The notes beneath the pieces are model-generated. The model did not search any database and had not been told where the DNA came from. It was given only the letters and a program-made list of their open reading frames with translations. Shown one piece after another: positions 1 through 8,178 of a stretch of DNA of 62,123 bases. A program made the translations under genes and the position numbers. This DNA is from Desulfacinum infernum DSM 9756. GTDB taxonomy: Bacteria; Desulfobacterota; Syntrophobacteria; Syntrophobacterales; DSM-9756. Position 1 is the stretch's first letter, and the number at the start of each line of letters is the position of its first letter. The stretch covers positions 1-62,123 of the forward strand of contig NZ_FQVB01000026.1 in NCBI RefSeq assembly GCF_900129305.1, read 5' to 3'.

Positions 1-240
1 GCTTACCATCTGCTGTGCGTCATCCAGAGGACGCTTCGCGAAAGCGGAATTCGTCACCACTGGGCCACCTTGCGAACGCATCTGAGTGGCCAGGTGCGGG
101 TGACCACCAGCATGGTCAATGACAAAGGGCAGGTCATTCACATACGACACACGTCCGAGCCGGAACCGGTTCACGTGAAAATTTACAATGCTCTCGGGCT
201 GCCGGTACGACCATTAAGGAGGCTGACCACCATCGAATGA
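1..240 (+). pseudogene. C-terminal fragment of an IS1634-like (IS4 superfamily) transposase
   Basis: Frame 1 is open from the first base to TGA at 238-240 and encodes about 79 residues. The text (LLCVIQRTLRESGI, then HHWATLRTHLSGQVRVTTSM) matches my memory of the C-terminal end of IS1634-type DDE transposases. The 5' part lies outside the window. Nothing shows whether the full element is intact. The element's right end falls somewhere in 241-310, where the sequence turns AT-rich and then enters a receiver-domain gene. Confidence 0.75.
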
Positions 241-281
241 AAAATTTGTAGTGTAGAATTTGAAAACACTCTACAACAAAA

Positions 282-485
282 TCAGTAACTTACACACAAA
301 AGTGACAAACTTGGGTTCAGGACCACCAGACGGACGTCTTCCGGAGCGCATCGCAGGACGTCGGCCACCGTGGCCACCCGTTCCACGGCAAGATCGCCCT
401 CTTCCCGCAGGACCAGGTCGGAAAGGATTCGATCCTCCTCCGGGTCGCAGCCGATGAGAAGTACCGTTCCGGACATCAACGCCAT
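282..485 (-). pseudogene. Response-regulator receiver domain, truncated by the IS element
   Basis: Reading left from ATG at 485 (GGAAAAGGGC just upstream) the product begins MALMSGTVLLIGCDPEED and continues to VRLVVLNP at about position 310. This is a plausible beta1-alpha1-beta2-alpha2-beta3 start of a CheY-like receiver, with acidic residues after strand 1. It then runs into the AT-rich IS flank and stops at 282. A normal receiver has about 120 residues, so at least half is missing, including the phospho-acceptor region. Best read as a gene disrupted by the element to its left. The rest of the gene is not visible here. Confidence 0.6.
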
Positions 486-604
486 GGTCGCCCTTTTCCA
501 AACCTTGCGATCACGGGCCTTCCCGCACAGTGGGCCTCACCACCCCCACACTCCATTCGTGCCCCTTGTCGTCCATTCGCGTTCATTCGCGGTTCCCAAT
601 AGAA

Positions 605-636
605 AAGGAGCGGGAAGATGCGCTTCCCGCTCCTTC
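605..636 (-). terminator. Intrinsic terminator after the OFA transporter
   Basis: AAGGAGCGGGAAG (605-617) and CTTCCCGCTCCTT (623-635) form a perfect 13-bp stem with a short loop. On the minus strand it is followed by TTTTC. It lies 40 bp past the stop of the minus-strand transporter gene. Confidence 0.7.
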
Positions 637-675
637 GTGTTGCACCTCACCGCTCGATCATGGGATGGGGCGCCC

Positions 676-1941
676 TCACTCGGTGGAGTAGCGAGGCCGC
701 TTGGTCACCAGGGCCAGGACGATTCCCACGATGAGCAGAATCCCTGCAATATAGAACGCGTAATCATAGGATTGGTACTTGTCGTAAATGCGGCCTGCCA
801 GCTTGGGCATGAAAGCTCCCAGACCCCAGCCGATGAACACCAGGCCGTAGTTGAAACCCAGGTTCTTGGGCCCGTAGAAGTCGGCGGTGAAGCTGGGAAA
901 GAGGGAGAGACCGCCTCCGTAACACCAGAAACCGATGGCGCAGGCCAGGAACAGAAGCGGGATGTTCTTCAACGCAAAGAGGTACGGCAGCAGGAACATG
1001 ACCACCGCGGCGGCGATGTAGTTCACGATCAAACCGTTGGTTCGGCCGATCTTATCGGAGATGATACCCGTTCCGATACGACCCACCGAGTTGAAGATGG
1101 CGCCCCAGGAAACCAGCAGGTACCCCGCCGCCATGATACCCGAGATCATCTTGGCCACATGGCCGATGAGCAGAAGGCCCGCCTGGGTGTTGATGCAGAA
1201 CATGATCACCAAGGCGTAGAACTGCCACGTCTTGACCATTTCGCCGGCCGTCCAGTCCGCCCGGGTTTGAGCCGCAGCGCGGGCCGCCGTTGCCGCCGTG
1301 GCAGGCGGTTGCGGAGGCACATAGCCCGGTTCCGGCCAAGCCAACAATTGAGCCGCCACCAGGATCACGACCAGGTACGCCACACCCAGCACGTAGAACG
1401 AGGCGCTCATGCTGTAGCTGGTGATCAGCCACTTGGCCACCGGGGCCACATAAAAGGCGGCGAGACCGTAGCCGCTCACCACCAGACCGGCGATGAGGCC
1501 GCGCTTGTGGGGGCCGAACCACTTGAGGGCCGCAGGGGTGGGCGCCGCGTAGCCGATGCCCATGCCGATGCCGCCGCCGATGCCGAACCCCAGCAGGATG
1601 CCCGCGTAGCTCTTCATGGCCCCCGCCACGATCAGGCCCAAGCCGATGGCGATGCCGCCGATGGAAGCCGCCAACTTGGGACCGTACTTATCCTGGATGC
1701 GGCCGCCGGGGATCATGAGGAGGGCAAAGACCAGGATACACAAGGACGCCGGGTTGGAAGCCTGTTCCGCCGTGAGCGGAGTCCAACCCTGGCTCAACAT
1801 GTATTCCTTGTCCGTAAGGTACTTGACCCACACGCTCCAGGCGTACAGACAGCCCAGGCACAAATTGATGGTCGTTCCAGCGAAGACCACCTGCCAGGCC
1901 TTGCTCGGAACCTTGTCCACTGCCTGTTGAGCACTTGCCAT
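676..1941 (-). CDS. OFA-family MFS transporter (oxalate/formate antiporter type)
   Basis: 421 residues in about 12 hydrophobic segments with the two-half MFS layout. The N-terminal half carries the AGTTINLCLGCLYAWSVW helix and FALLMIPGGRIQDKYGPK, typical of the oxalate:formate antiporter (OFA) family. A low-complexity Ala/Thr loop near residue 210 separates the halves. The ATG at 1941 is chosen because GGGAGG sits 8 bp upstream; an in-frame ATG 11 codons earlier lacks a good site. Family members move small carboxylates (oxalate/formate, acetate, propionate or lactate) across the inner membrane, but the substrate cannot be read from sequence. It is followed by an intrinsic terminator and appears monocistronic. 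Confidence 0.85.
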   Translation of the reverse strand: MASAQQAVDKVPSKAWQVVFAGTTINLCLGCLYAWSVWVKYLTDKEYMLSQGWTPLTAEQASNPASLCILVFALLMIPGGRIQDKYGPKLAASIGGIAIGLGLIVAGAMKSYAGILLGFGIGGGIGMGIGYAAPTPAALKWFGPHKRGLIAGLVVSGYGLAAFYVAPVAKWLITSYSMSASFYVLGVAYLVVILVAAQLLAWPEPGYVPPQPPATAATAARAAAQTRADWTAGEMVKTWQFYALVIMFCINTQAGLLLIGHVAKMISGIMAAGYLLVSWGAIFNSVGRIGTGIISDKIGRTNGLIVNYIAAAVVMFLLPYLFALKNIPLLFLACAIGFWCYGGGLSLFPSFTADFYGPKNLGFNYGLVFIGWGLGAFMPKLAGRIYDKYQSYDYAFYIAGILLIVGIVLALVTKRPRYSTE

Positions 1942-2471
1942 AACCGATCCTCCCACGTCTGAAATTCCGAACATACGTTCTTCGGGAAATGAAAGAAGAG
2001 TCCACTGCCCCGAAGAAACGCCCTCATGGCCGATGGGAGCTAACTTGAAATGTCTGAAATAATGCTCGAAATCGGTAGTTGTTGTTGATGAAAGCCGGAC
2101 GACGCCTTTACTGCCGGTGGTACTCGGTAGTACGTAGGGAAATCAGCGCGAGAAGTACGCCTGCTGTGGAACCGATCAAGATGAGAAAAAGCCTTTGGAT
2201 GCCCACGGGAGACTGCGGAAGCCGCATTCCGTCGTCGCAGGGGACGATCGCCGAAAGAGAAGCCGAGGTTGGTTGCACGGTTCAAAAAAGACTTGTTTTC
2301 TTCACACCTCCTTTCTTACGTGTTGAATGCACCTCCTTTCTTGCTTGAGTTGCAGCTTCACCTTTGCCACCTTCCCCTTTGCATATACGCCAGGGTCCAG
2401 AGGGGTGTCAAGGGGAATTCTCAACTGTTTTTAGATTGTTACATAATGCACAATGGCTGTCGCCGTGCCCG
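1942..2471. other. Gap between the OFA transporter and the next minus-strand gene
   Basis: About 530 bp. Apart from the small hydrophobic frame at 2108-2278 and the duplicated AAGAAAGGAGGTG strings (2305-2342, minus strand) I see no convincing gene. 2350-2470 is AT-richer than its surroundings and could hold the promoter of the minus-strand transporter, but I cannot point to clean -35/-10 boxes. Confidence 0.4.
2108..2278 (-). CDS. Possible small single-span membrane protein upstream of the OFA transporter
   Basis: A GTG-started frame of 56 codons ends with a hydrophobic stretch (RLFLILIGSTAGVLLALISL) followed by a short charged tail. The frame also extends upstream through an in-frame TGA (2282-2284) to a GTG at 2305 that lies directly behind AAGGAGG, so the true start is unclear. 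The strong Shine-Dalgarno-like string AAGAAAGGAGGTG occurs twice on the minus strand (2305-2317 and 2330-2342). It may be a small transporter-associated peptide or non-coding; I do not recognise a family. Confidence 0.25.
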   Translation of the reverse strand: MQPTSASLSAIVPCDDGMRLPQSPVGIQRLFLILIGSTAGVLLALISLRTTEYHRQ

Positions 2472-2891
2472 TCACGGGCCCTGGAGGCCCTGGGCCTCCA
2501 GGTGCACGTGCTCCACGCCCTCCTTCAGGAAAAAGCGGCTTTCCTCCACCTTTTTTTTGAGCCGCCCCACCGTGAAAATCACTTTTCGGGGCGAATCAAA
2601 GGACGTGAGGCTCTTGACGGCATAGAGGGTCACCACCTCGTCGAAGCAGACGGCGCCCGCGATCTTTCCCTCCCCGTCCAAAACCAGGAGATCCACCGGG
2701 CGGTCCGCGACGCGCGGGGGCATGTAGTCGGCAAGGACCTGGTACCCCGCCCCTCGAAGGCACGCAAAAAGGTGGCACTGAAGGGTTCGCCTCACCGTCG
2801 CGGGCGATTGAAAGGGCTTGGGGATCTCCGCCCACGCCCGTTCCAGCTCCTCTTTCCATTCCTCCCAACTCAACGCACTCTTGTCGGCCAC
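2472..2891 (-). CDS. Hypothetical protein, possibly nuclease-like fold
   Basis: 139 residues from GTG at 2891, which has AAAGGAGGA five bases upstream; longer in-frame starts would overlap the upstream gene. The product is soluble and acidic at the N-terminus (WEEWKEELERAW). Its middle, RPVDLLVLDGEGKIAGAVCFDEVVTLYAVKSL, resembles a type-I-restriction or PD-(D/E)xK-like core (D, then a charged residue after a beta strand), but I cannot place it in a named family. It follows a small membrane protein gene by 35 bp, so the two are probably co-transcribed. Confidence 0.6.
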   Translation of the reverse strand: MADKSALSWEEWKEELERAWAEIPKPFQSPATVRRTLQCHLFACLRGAGYQVLADYMPPRVADRPVDLLVLDGEGKIAGAVCFDEVVTLYAVKSLTSFDSPRKVIFTVGRLKKKVEESRFFLKEGVEHVHLEAQGLQGP

Positions 2892-2926
2892 GACTCCTCC
2901 TTTACCCTGCGGTCCGCAGATCCCCT

Positions 2927-3205
2927 TCATCCCTGGGGATTCCTCAACATCTCGAATTCCCGGTCCAGCCACCCCCGTATCCACTGACCCGCCAGGTTCC
3001 GCAGAAGAAAGGGAATCAGGAAGGCGAACAGATAAACGTAAGTGGGGACTTGAAAGTAAAGGCACAGTAGGGCGAAGCTCACCACCGCAAGACTCATGCT
3101 CATGTTGGTGATCAGTTCCGCCACGCTGTGGAGCTTCCGGTCCAGCTGCTCCCGGAACTCCTTTTCTTCGAAGACCAAACGGTCACCTTCTCTTCTTCCC
3201 GGCAT
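2927..3205 (-). CDS. Small hypothetical membrane protein with two transmembrane helices
   Basis: 92 residues. A charged N-terminus (GRREGDRLVFEEKEFREQLDRKL) is followed by two hydrophobic segments, about residues 38-53 and 55-72 (LAVVSFALLCLYFQV; VYLFAFLIPFLLRNL), and a basic/acidic tail. ATG at 3205 has AAGGGGG upstream. It is the first gene of a two-gene minus-strand unit. Function unknown. Confidence 0.55.
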   Translation of the reverse strand: MPGRREGDRLVFEEKEFREQLDRKLHSVAELITNMSMSLAVVSFALLCLYFQVPTYVYLFAFLIPFLLRNLAGQWIRGWLDREFEMLRNPQG

Positions 3206-3344
3206 GGAACCCCCTTGTCATTGCGTTGGCGAACATCCGTTTCTATTGCGCATTTAAGCATAAAGGGTGCCCGGCCGCAATTGACGGATACCGGTTCGGT
3301 TGCTATGGTGGGCGCCGCCGATACGGAACCGGAAGGAGTTTTGC

Positions 3345-3602
3345 ATGCAAATGGATCGGGCCATCTTCCAACTGAAGGCCGGCGTGGAAGCCACGTCCCT
3401 CTACATCCTCATCTGCGCGCTGATGGACGAGGGGAAGGCGGCCACGCTGGAAAATGTGCGGAATCAGTGGACGGGCTCGGACGAAGCCCTGTCCGCCGGC
3501 CTGGAAGAATTGATCCGGCTGGGCGTTCTTTCCCCGACCCCACCGGACGGGCAAACCCCGCTCAAGGTTCAACCGACGGAATCATGGAACTGGAAAGAGT
3601 AG
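3345..3602 (+). CDS. Small hypothetical protein, winged-helix-like
   Basis: 85 residues. Start ATG at 3345 is set by GGAAGGAG seven bases upstream. The predicted pattern of helices (ATSLYILICALMDEG, TLENVRNQW, SDEALSAGLEELIRLGVL) resembles a small helical or winged-helix domain. No catalytic motif is visible. Its 3' end overlaps the next gene by 19 bp, pointing to translational coupling. Confidence 0.6.
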   Translation: MQMDRAIFQLKAGVEATSLYILICALMDEGKAATLENVRNQWTGSDEALSAGLEELIRLGVLSPTPPDGQTPLKVQPTESWNWKE

Positions 3603-4447
3603 CAAGCTCAGCGCCCCCCCGCCCCGCGTTCCCCATCCATTTATGCCAGCCCGACGCAGGAAAGTCGTGCGCCGCCTGCTGCGGCATTTACAATTTCAAG
3701 GACAATTCCCGGAGAGCCGTTTCTGAAAGGCTCCTTCGAAATACCGTCCTTTTGCAGGAAGACAAGGACCGGGAAGACCTCCGTTGCCACAGCGACTGCT
3801 ACCGACCGCTGGACAACGGCCTGGCCAGGCGGTTCCAGACGGTCTTCAACTGCGAGTTCGTGGGCTTCCTGGATTCGGAGCGGCGCCGCGTGGGATGCCT
3901 TCTCCATCCCGCAACTAACGGGGGCACGGATCTTCGCAGCGTCTCGTTTTACGGCAAGGAGTTGTGCGACGGGCATTTTTGCCTGAGCTACTACTATCTT
4001 TCGGAAGACGAGCAGCGCTTCGTGGTGGAATCCATCGACGACTGGTATCTCTACGGGCTGGTGGTCACGGACATCGACCTGGTGAAAGGAGTCTATCAAG
4101 CCCTTTCCGACAGGATCGGCGAAGGGGTGCGCCCTTCGTCGCTTCAGATGCCGGAGATTCGAAAAGCGACCCAATCCCTGTGGCGATGGAAGCTGGACTG
4201 GCCTTTCCGGCCTCCGGGAACCAACCGGTTTGGAAAATACCTCTTCGAGGGGGAAACCTACCGGGAGATCCGCATCCCCTACGACCATTGGGGGCGGCGC
4301 CCCTCGCCCTACGACCGCATTCTCAAGGCGCTGGGATCCCGGTTCCAATCGGTGGACGATCTGGAGGCCGCCGAACGAAAGATTGAGGGGGCGTTGGAAT
4401 CTTACGCCCGCCTCTATGGGTCCAACTTCAGCGAAGGAATCCTCTGA
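3584..4447 (+). CDS. Hypothetical protein with a YkgJ-like N-terminal cysteine cluster
   Basis: 287 residues. The N-terminus carries LCQPDAGKSCAACCGIYNF and later CHSDCYRPL, a cysteine pattern like the metal- or cluster-binding CxxCC proteins (YkgJ/UPF0153 group). A further two cysteines (ELCDGHFC) sit in the middle. The C-terminal half is soluble with no recognised domain. ATG 3584 lies inside the previous gene, which ends at 3602. The 3' end runs 20 bp into the convergent carbonic anhydrase gene. A metal-binding role is inference from the cysteines only. Confidence 0.6.
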   Translation: MELERVASSAPPRPAFPIHLCQPDAGKSCAACCGIYNFKDNSRRAVSERLLRNTVLLQEDKDREDLRCHSDCYRPLDNGLARRFQTVFNCEFVGFLDSERRRVGCLLHPATNGGTDLRSVSFYGKELCDGHFCLSYYYLSEDEQRFVVESIDDWYLYGLVVTDIDLVKGVYQALSDRIGEGVRPSSLQMPEIRKATQSLWRWKLDWPFRPPGTNRFGKYLFEGETYREIRIPYDHWGRRPSPYDRILKALGSRFQSVDDLEAAERKIEGALESYARLYGSNFSEGIL

Positions 4448-4994
4448 CGCGGATCGTCTCCTCCTGGGCCTCCGCCTCCAGGTAGCGCCGGGCCATGCCC
4501 ACGTAGTGCTCCGCCGTGACCCGGAGCCGCTCCTTTTCCTCCTCGTCCAGGTATTTCTTGACCTCCGCGGGGACCCCCATCACCACCGAGCCGGGAGGCA
4601 CCTCCGCACCGGGGCTCACCACCGCACCGGCGGCTACGATGGAGCCCTTCCCCACCCGGGCCCCGTCCAGGACGATGGCTCCCATGCCGATGAGGCATTC
4701 GTCTTCCACCACGCAGCCGTGCACCACGGCCCGATGGCCGATGGTCACCCGATCCCCGATAAAAAGCGGGTATTTCTTTCCGGTCACATGGAGGGTGGCG
4801 TTATCCTGGATGTTGGTTTCCCGGCCGATCCGGACGATGTTCACGTCGCCCCGGATCACCGTGTTGAACCACACGCTGGACCGGTCGCCGATCTCAACGT
4901 CGCCCACGATCCAGGCCCCCGGAGCCACATAGACATCGTCTCCCAACGTGGGAAAGATCCCCTTGTACGGGACGATGCCCGGCCGTGTCCGCAC
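4428..4994 (-). CDS. Gamma-class carbonic anhydrase family protein (left-handed beta-helix)
   Basis: 188 residues from GTG at 4994. Repeated hexapeptides (IVGDVEIGDRSSVW, GRETNIQDNATLHV, IGDRVTIGHRAVVHGC, IGMGAIVLDGARVGKGS) define a left-handed beta-helix. The three histidines of the Zn/Fe site are in ATLHV, TIGHR and VVHGC, and NIQD is the usual conserved turn. Members hydrate CO2 or, in some lineages, act as acyltransferases; most assemble as trimers. The start is uncertain: an ATG 40 codons upstream gives a poorly conserved extension, so the GTG just before RTRPGIVPYKG is preferred. Confidence 0.8.
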   Translation of the reverse strand: MRTRPGIVPYKGIFPTLGDDVYVAPGAWIVGDVEIGDRSSVWFNTVIRGDVNIVRIGRETNIQDNATLHVTGKKYPLFIGDRVTIGHRAVVHGCVVEDECLIGMGAIVLDGARVGKGSIVAAGAVVSPGAEVPPGSVVMGVPAEVKKYLDEEEKERLRVTAEHYVGMARRYLEAEAQEETIRVRGFLR

Positions 4995-5390
4995 GGCCCC
5001 GTGCCCGCTGGAAGGCGATGCCGACGTCCTCCCGCATCCGCCTTGTCCATCGACCGGCCCACAGCTTGTCCGATTCATCCTTATCCGTCTCCGTTTGAAA
5101 GACTTCCCAAAAACCTTTTCATCGCCGCCGGGGAAAAGCATGCTTGAAAAGGGACTCCGGCCTCATGGGTTGCCTCTGTTCGGCGTCTTCGATTGTGCCT
5201 CACCGGAGTCGCCTTATCAACCCCGGCAAAAGATCCGGCGGGGGATGTCCCGGTCCGTTCCTTGCACCTTATAGTTGATCGCAGGAAATGGAAGCCGTGG
5301 TTCCGCTTGTGGGGGCGAACCATGATTCACCCCCACAACCCGATGTGGGCTTAAGACCGCGAAAGGAAGGAGGAAGGCTGCAGCCTGATC
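4995..5390. other. Gap upstream of the carbonic anhydrase gene
   Basis: Roughly 400 bp. It contains a palindrome at 5309-5336 (arms GTGGGGGCGAA and TTCACCCCCAC) belonging to the dispersed repeat family seen elsewhere. It also holds the leader of the truncated stress-protein gene. No other gene was seen. Confidence 0.5.
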
Positions 5391-5879
5391 GTGATGGGTT
5401 GCACGGGAGGGGACCAATGCCTGTGGCAGGACGAGCCCGCGGTTCCCCAAAAGGTGGTGGACGGAGCCGGTGTGTCCGTGCTTTTGGTGAAGGAGGCGGC
5501 CCCCATCCGCAAGCTCTTCATGTGCCTGGACGACAGCGACGTGACCCAGGACGCCCTGGAGATGGTCAACCAGATGGCCTCCATCACCGGCGCCGAACTG
5601 GACGTGGTGGGCCTCACCAAGGGAGGAGGCATCAAAAGGGAAGTCTTTCCGTGGCTCAACGCCGTTTACGACTATTACAAGGGCAAGGGGGTGCCCACCA
5701 ACATCCGATTCAGCGAGATCGACGAGTTCCAACAGTTCATTTCCTCCCAGGTCACCGAGGGACTCCTGGCCCTCTGGCTGGGGAAGAAATCCCTCCTCTC
5801 GCGCCTCTTCCAGAAGAAGACCGATTCCATCGGGCATTTCGTGAGCACCTGCCGAACGTCGGTGCTGGTGCTGCGCTGA
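5391..5879 (+). pseudogene. N-terminally truncated tandem universal stress protein
   Basis: 162 residues. The product opens with the end of a UspA fold: LIVMGCTGG (if read two codons upstream) then VVDGAGVSVLLVKEA, which is the C-terminal ATP-binding signature and last strand of a Usp domain. A second, more divergent Usp-like domain follows (RKLFMCLDDSDVTQDALEMV, then CRTSVLVLR at the end). The first 100 or so residues of the first domain are missing. A purine-rich AAGGAAGGAGGA at 5363-5374 precedes the GTG, so the fragment may still be translated, but it looks like a remnant. Confidence 0.55.
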
Positions 5880-5936
5880 TCCGGCCGGCACAGCACCCCT
5901 CCCCGCCGGCCGGATCGAGTCCGGCGCCGGACGCTC

Positions 5937-7436
5937 CTACCGGCGAAGCCCCAGCAGTTCGGCCACGGCGTCGCCCGTGGCGGTCACGAAGGATCGGAAG
6001 GACTGGGGATCCATGGCGGTTCCCGGCACGGGACACGGCACTCCCTGGGGAGGGCGCACCAGCACCGGGCGATTCCGGAGCTCCTCCTTGGGCACCACCC
6101 CGAATTCGGGCTCGAATCGATCCTCGAAGTACTTTTCCTGAAAAACGGCGAACTTGAGGGCATGGGCCGTAGCGTCCAGGACCCCCACCTTGCCGTCCGG
6201 GATGTTGCCGTCCGAGACGGCGCGGCGGAATCCCGCCAGGCATTCGCCACCCTGGGTGCAGGCGATGTGTCCGTTTCGGTTGGCCAGGAGCATGGCGTCC
6301 ATGATCTCCTGCTCCGTCACCTGGACCACCTGGACCGCCTTTTCCCCGCCTATGGATCGGAACTGCTCCACCAGCTGCATCACCCGGGGCATGCTGACCG
6401 GGTTGCCGATCATGGCCGCCTGGGCCACGCTGGGCTGGACCGTCACCGGCTGAAAGACCCGCTTTTGCGGATCCGATTCCAGGTAGTAGCGATAGACCGG
6501 ATCGGCGTGGTGGGACTGAACGCCCAGGATCCAAGGCAGCTGCGTGATGATCCCCAGGTCGTGCAGTTTGAGGAACCCCGCCATGACCGCCGTGATGTTG
6601 CCCGCATTGCCGATGGGAACCGTCACCACCAGATCGGACACGTCGTAGTCGAAGGCCTGGGCGATCTCGTAGCTGTAGGATTCCTGCCCCAGAATGCGCC
6701 AAGCGTTCTTGGAATTCATGAGCGCCACCGGGTAACGTTCCGCCAGGTATTCCACGATCTTCATGCAGTCGTCGAAAACCCCGGGGATCTCGATGACCCG
6801 CGCGCCGCTTCCCAGCGGCTGACTCAGTTGCTGCGGGGTCACCTTGCCGTGGGGCAGGAGCACGGCGGAAGTCACCCCGTCCACCAGGTAGGAAGCGTAC
6901 AGGGCCGCGGCCGCCGACGTGTCTCCCGTGGAGGCGCAAACGGCCAGCACCTGCGACAGCTTTTGGGTCTTGATGAGATAGTTGAGGTAGCTGAAGGCGC
7001 TGGCCATGCCCCGGTCCTTGAAGGATGCGCTGGGGTTTTGCCCGTCGTTTTTGAAAAAGAAGGGGCGACCCGTCCAGTCCCGCATGCGCCCGTTGGCCTG
7101 AACCACGGGCGTGTGGCCTTCGCCCAGATAGATCACGGCGTCCAGCGGCAGGATCGAGCCCAAGAGTTCATGGAAGCGGTAGATGCCCTTGAGGGCCGGT
7201 TCGGTGGTCATGGCCCGATAATCGAAAATCCGGCGCCACGTGGGACCGGAGACGGCCTTCAGCCGATCCCAGTCCTCGTCCTGGATCATGAGCACGCTGG
7301 CGCATTCCGGGCAGGTGTAGAGGAGCTTCTCCACCCCGAAGGTCGCCCGGCAGCCCAGACAGCGATAGACATAGCGGCCGGCCGTTTCCGGCAACACGTA
7401 GGAACGGATGGATTCGGGAAAGTCGGTCCACTTCAT
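5937..7436 (-). CDS. thrC: Threonine synthase
   Basis: 499 residues. It converts O-phosphohomoserine to threonine using PLP. The PLP lysine is K140 in SASFKDRG. The phosphate-binding region VPIGNAGNITA and the STGDTSAAAALYAS loop are present. An N-terminal zinc-ribbon-like segment (C26-x2-C29 and C42-x2-C45) resembles archaeal and deltaproteobacterial type threonine synthases. It is 38 bp downstream of the DUF554 gene on the same strand, so the two may be co-transcribed. Length and motifs are complete. Confidence 0.92.
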   Translation of the reverse strand: MKWTDFPESIRSYVLPETAGRYVYRCLGCRATFGVEKLLYTCPECASVLMIQDEDWDRLKAVSGPTWRRIFDYRAMTTEPALKGIYRFHELLGSILPLDAVIYLGEGHTPVVQANGRMRDWTGRPFFFKNDGQNPSASFKDRGMASAFSYLNYLIKTQKLSQVLAVCASTGDTSAAAALYASYLVDGVTSAVLLPHGKVTPQQLSQPLGSGARVIEIPGVFDDCMKIVEYLAERYPVALMNSKNAWRILGQESYSYEIAQAFDYDVSDLVVTVPIGNAGNITAVMAGFLKLHDLGIITQLPWILGVQSHHADPVYRYYLESDPQKRVFQPVTVQPSVAQAAMIGNPVSMPRVMQLVEQFRSIGGEKAVQVVQVTEQEIMDAMLLANRNGHIACTQGGECLAGFRRAVSDGNIPDGKVGVLDATAHALKFAVFQEKYFEDRFEPEFGVVPKEELRNRPVLVRPPQGVPCPVPGTAMDPQSFRSFVTATGDAVAELLGLRR

Positions 7437-7473
7437 GGAAAGACTCCTGGGCGTTTCGGTGCCGGTCCCGGGG

Positions 7474-8178
7474 TCAATAGGGCCACCAGGCCTTGAGCAA
7501 AGGCAGGAGAGCCACGATGGCCGGAGCCACGGCCAGGGCCGGCAGGAAGTTGGCGATGCGGATATCCTTCACGTTCAAGAGCTTGAGTCCTATGGCGGCG
7601 ATGAGCAGTCCGCCGGCGGCGGATATTTCCGTGATCATTTCCGGAGTGAGGACCTTGTCCAGGCCGGACGCCAAAAGCGTGATGCTTCCCTGATACAGGA
7701 GGATGCTCCCCGCCGACAGCAGCACCCCCCAGCCCAGGCTGGCCGAGAAGGCGACGGCGGCAAAGCCGTCCAGCATGGATTTGATGGCCAGAAGCTTGAA
7801 GTCACCCGACAGGCCGTCCTGGAGCGATCCCAGGATGGCCATGGGGCCCACGCAAAAGACCAGGCTGGCGGTCACGAAACCTTCGCTCACCGTGGAATGC
7901 GGCCCGGCCTTGAAGAGGGTTTGCAGCCGGTTGCCGAACCGTTCCAGCCCCGCCTGAAGCTGCAGCCCCTCCCCGACGATGACGCCCACCAGGATGGCTC
8001 CCAGGATGATGAGAACGTTTTCCGTCTTCATGGCCATCTGGATGCCGATGACCAGGGTCAGAAGTCCCAAGCCGTGCATCACGGACCGCTGGGTGTTTTC
8101 CGGAAGCCGCGCCCCCAGGAAGGTGCCGATGAGCCCCCCCGTCACCACCGTTGCCACATTGATCGCCGTGCCGACCAT
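7474..8178 (-). CDS. DUF554 (YqgA-like) membrane protein
   Basis: 234 residues, about six to seven hydrophobic segments. The N-terminus MVGTAINVATVVTGGLIGTFLGARLPE and the loop FCVGPMAILGSLQDGLSGD are characteristic of the DUF554 family. It has been proposed as a transport protein but has no firm substrate. It lies directly upstream of thrC. Confidence 0.85.
   Translation of the reverse strand: MVGTAINVATVVTGGLIGTFLGARLPENTQRSVMHGLGLLTLVIGIQMAMKTENVLIILGAILVGVIVGEGLQLQAGLERFGNRLQTLFKAGPHSTVSEGFVTASLVFCVGPMAILGSLQDGLSGDFKLLAIKSMLDGFAAVAFSASLGWGVLLSAGSILLYQGSITLLASGLDKVLTPEMITEISAAGGLLIAAIGLKLLNVKDIRIANFLPALAVAPAIVALLPLLKAWWPY

Noticed and set aside
370-1962. 530-codon plus-strand frame antisense to the OFA transporter
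   Set aside because: Composition is typical of antisense frames in GC-rich genes, with no domain or ribosome site.
2276-2305. In-frame TGA at 2282-2284 as a second selenocysteine codon
   Set aside because: No hairpin with a GG-containing loop lies 16-37 nt after the TGA, the frame is short, and no family supports it.
3128-3583. Long N-terminal extension of the cysteine-cluster protein
   Set aside because: Residues before 3584 are a read-through of another gene's frame with no homology, and 3345-3602 has its own good start.
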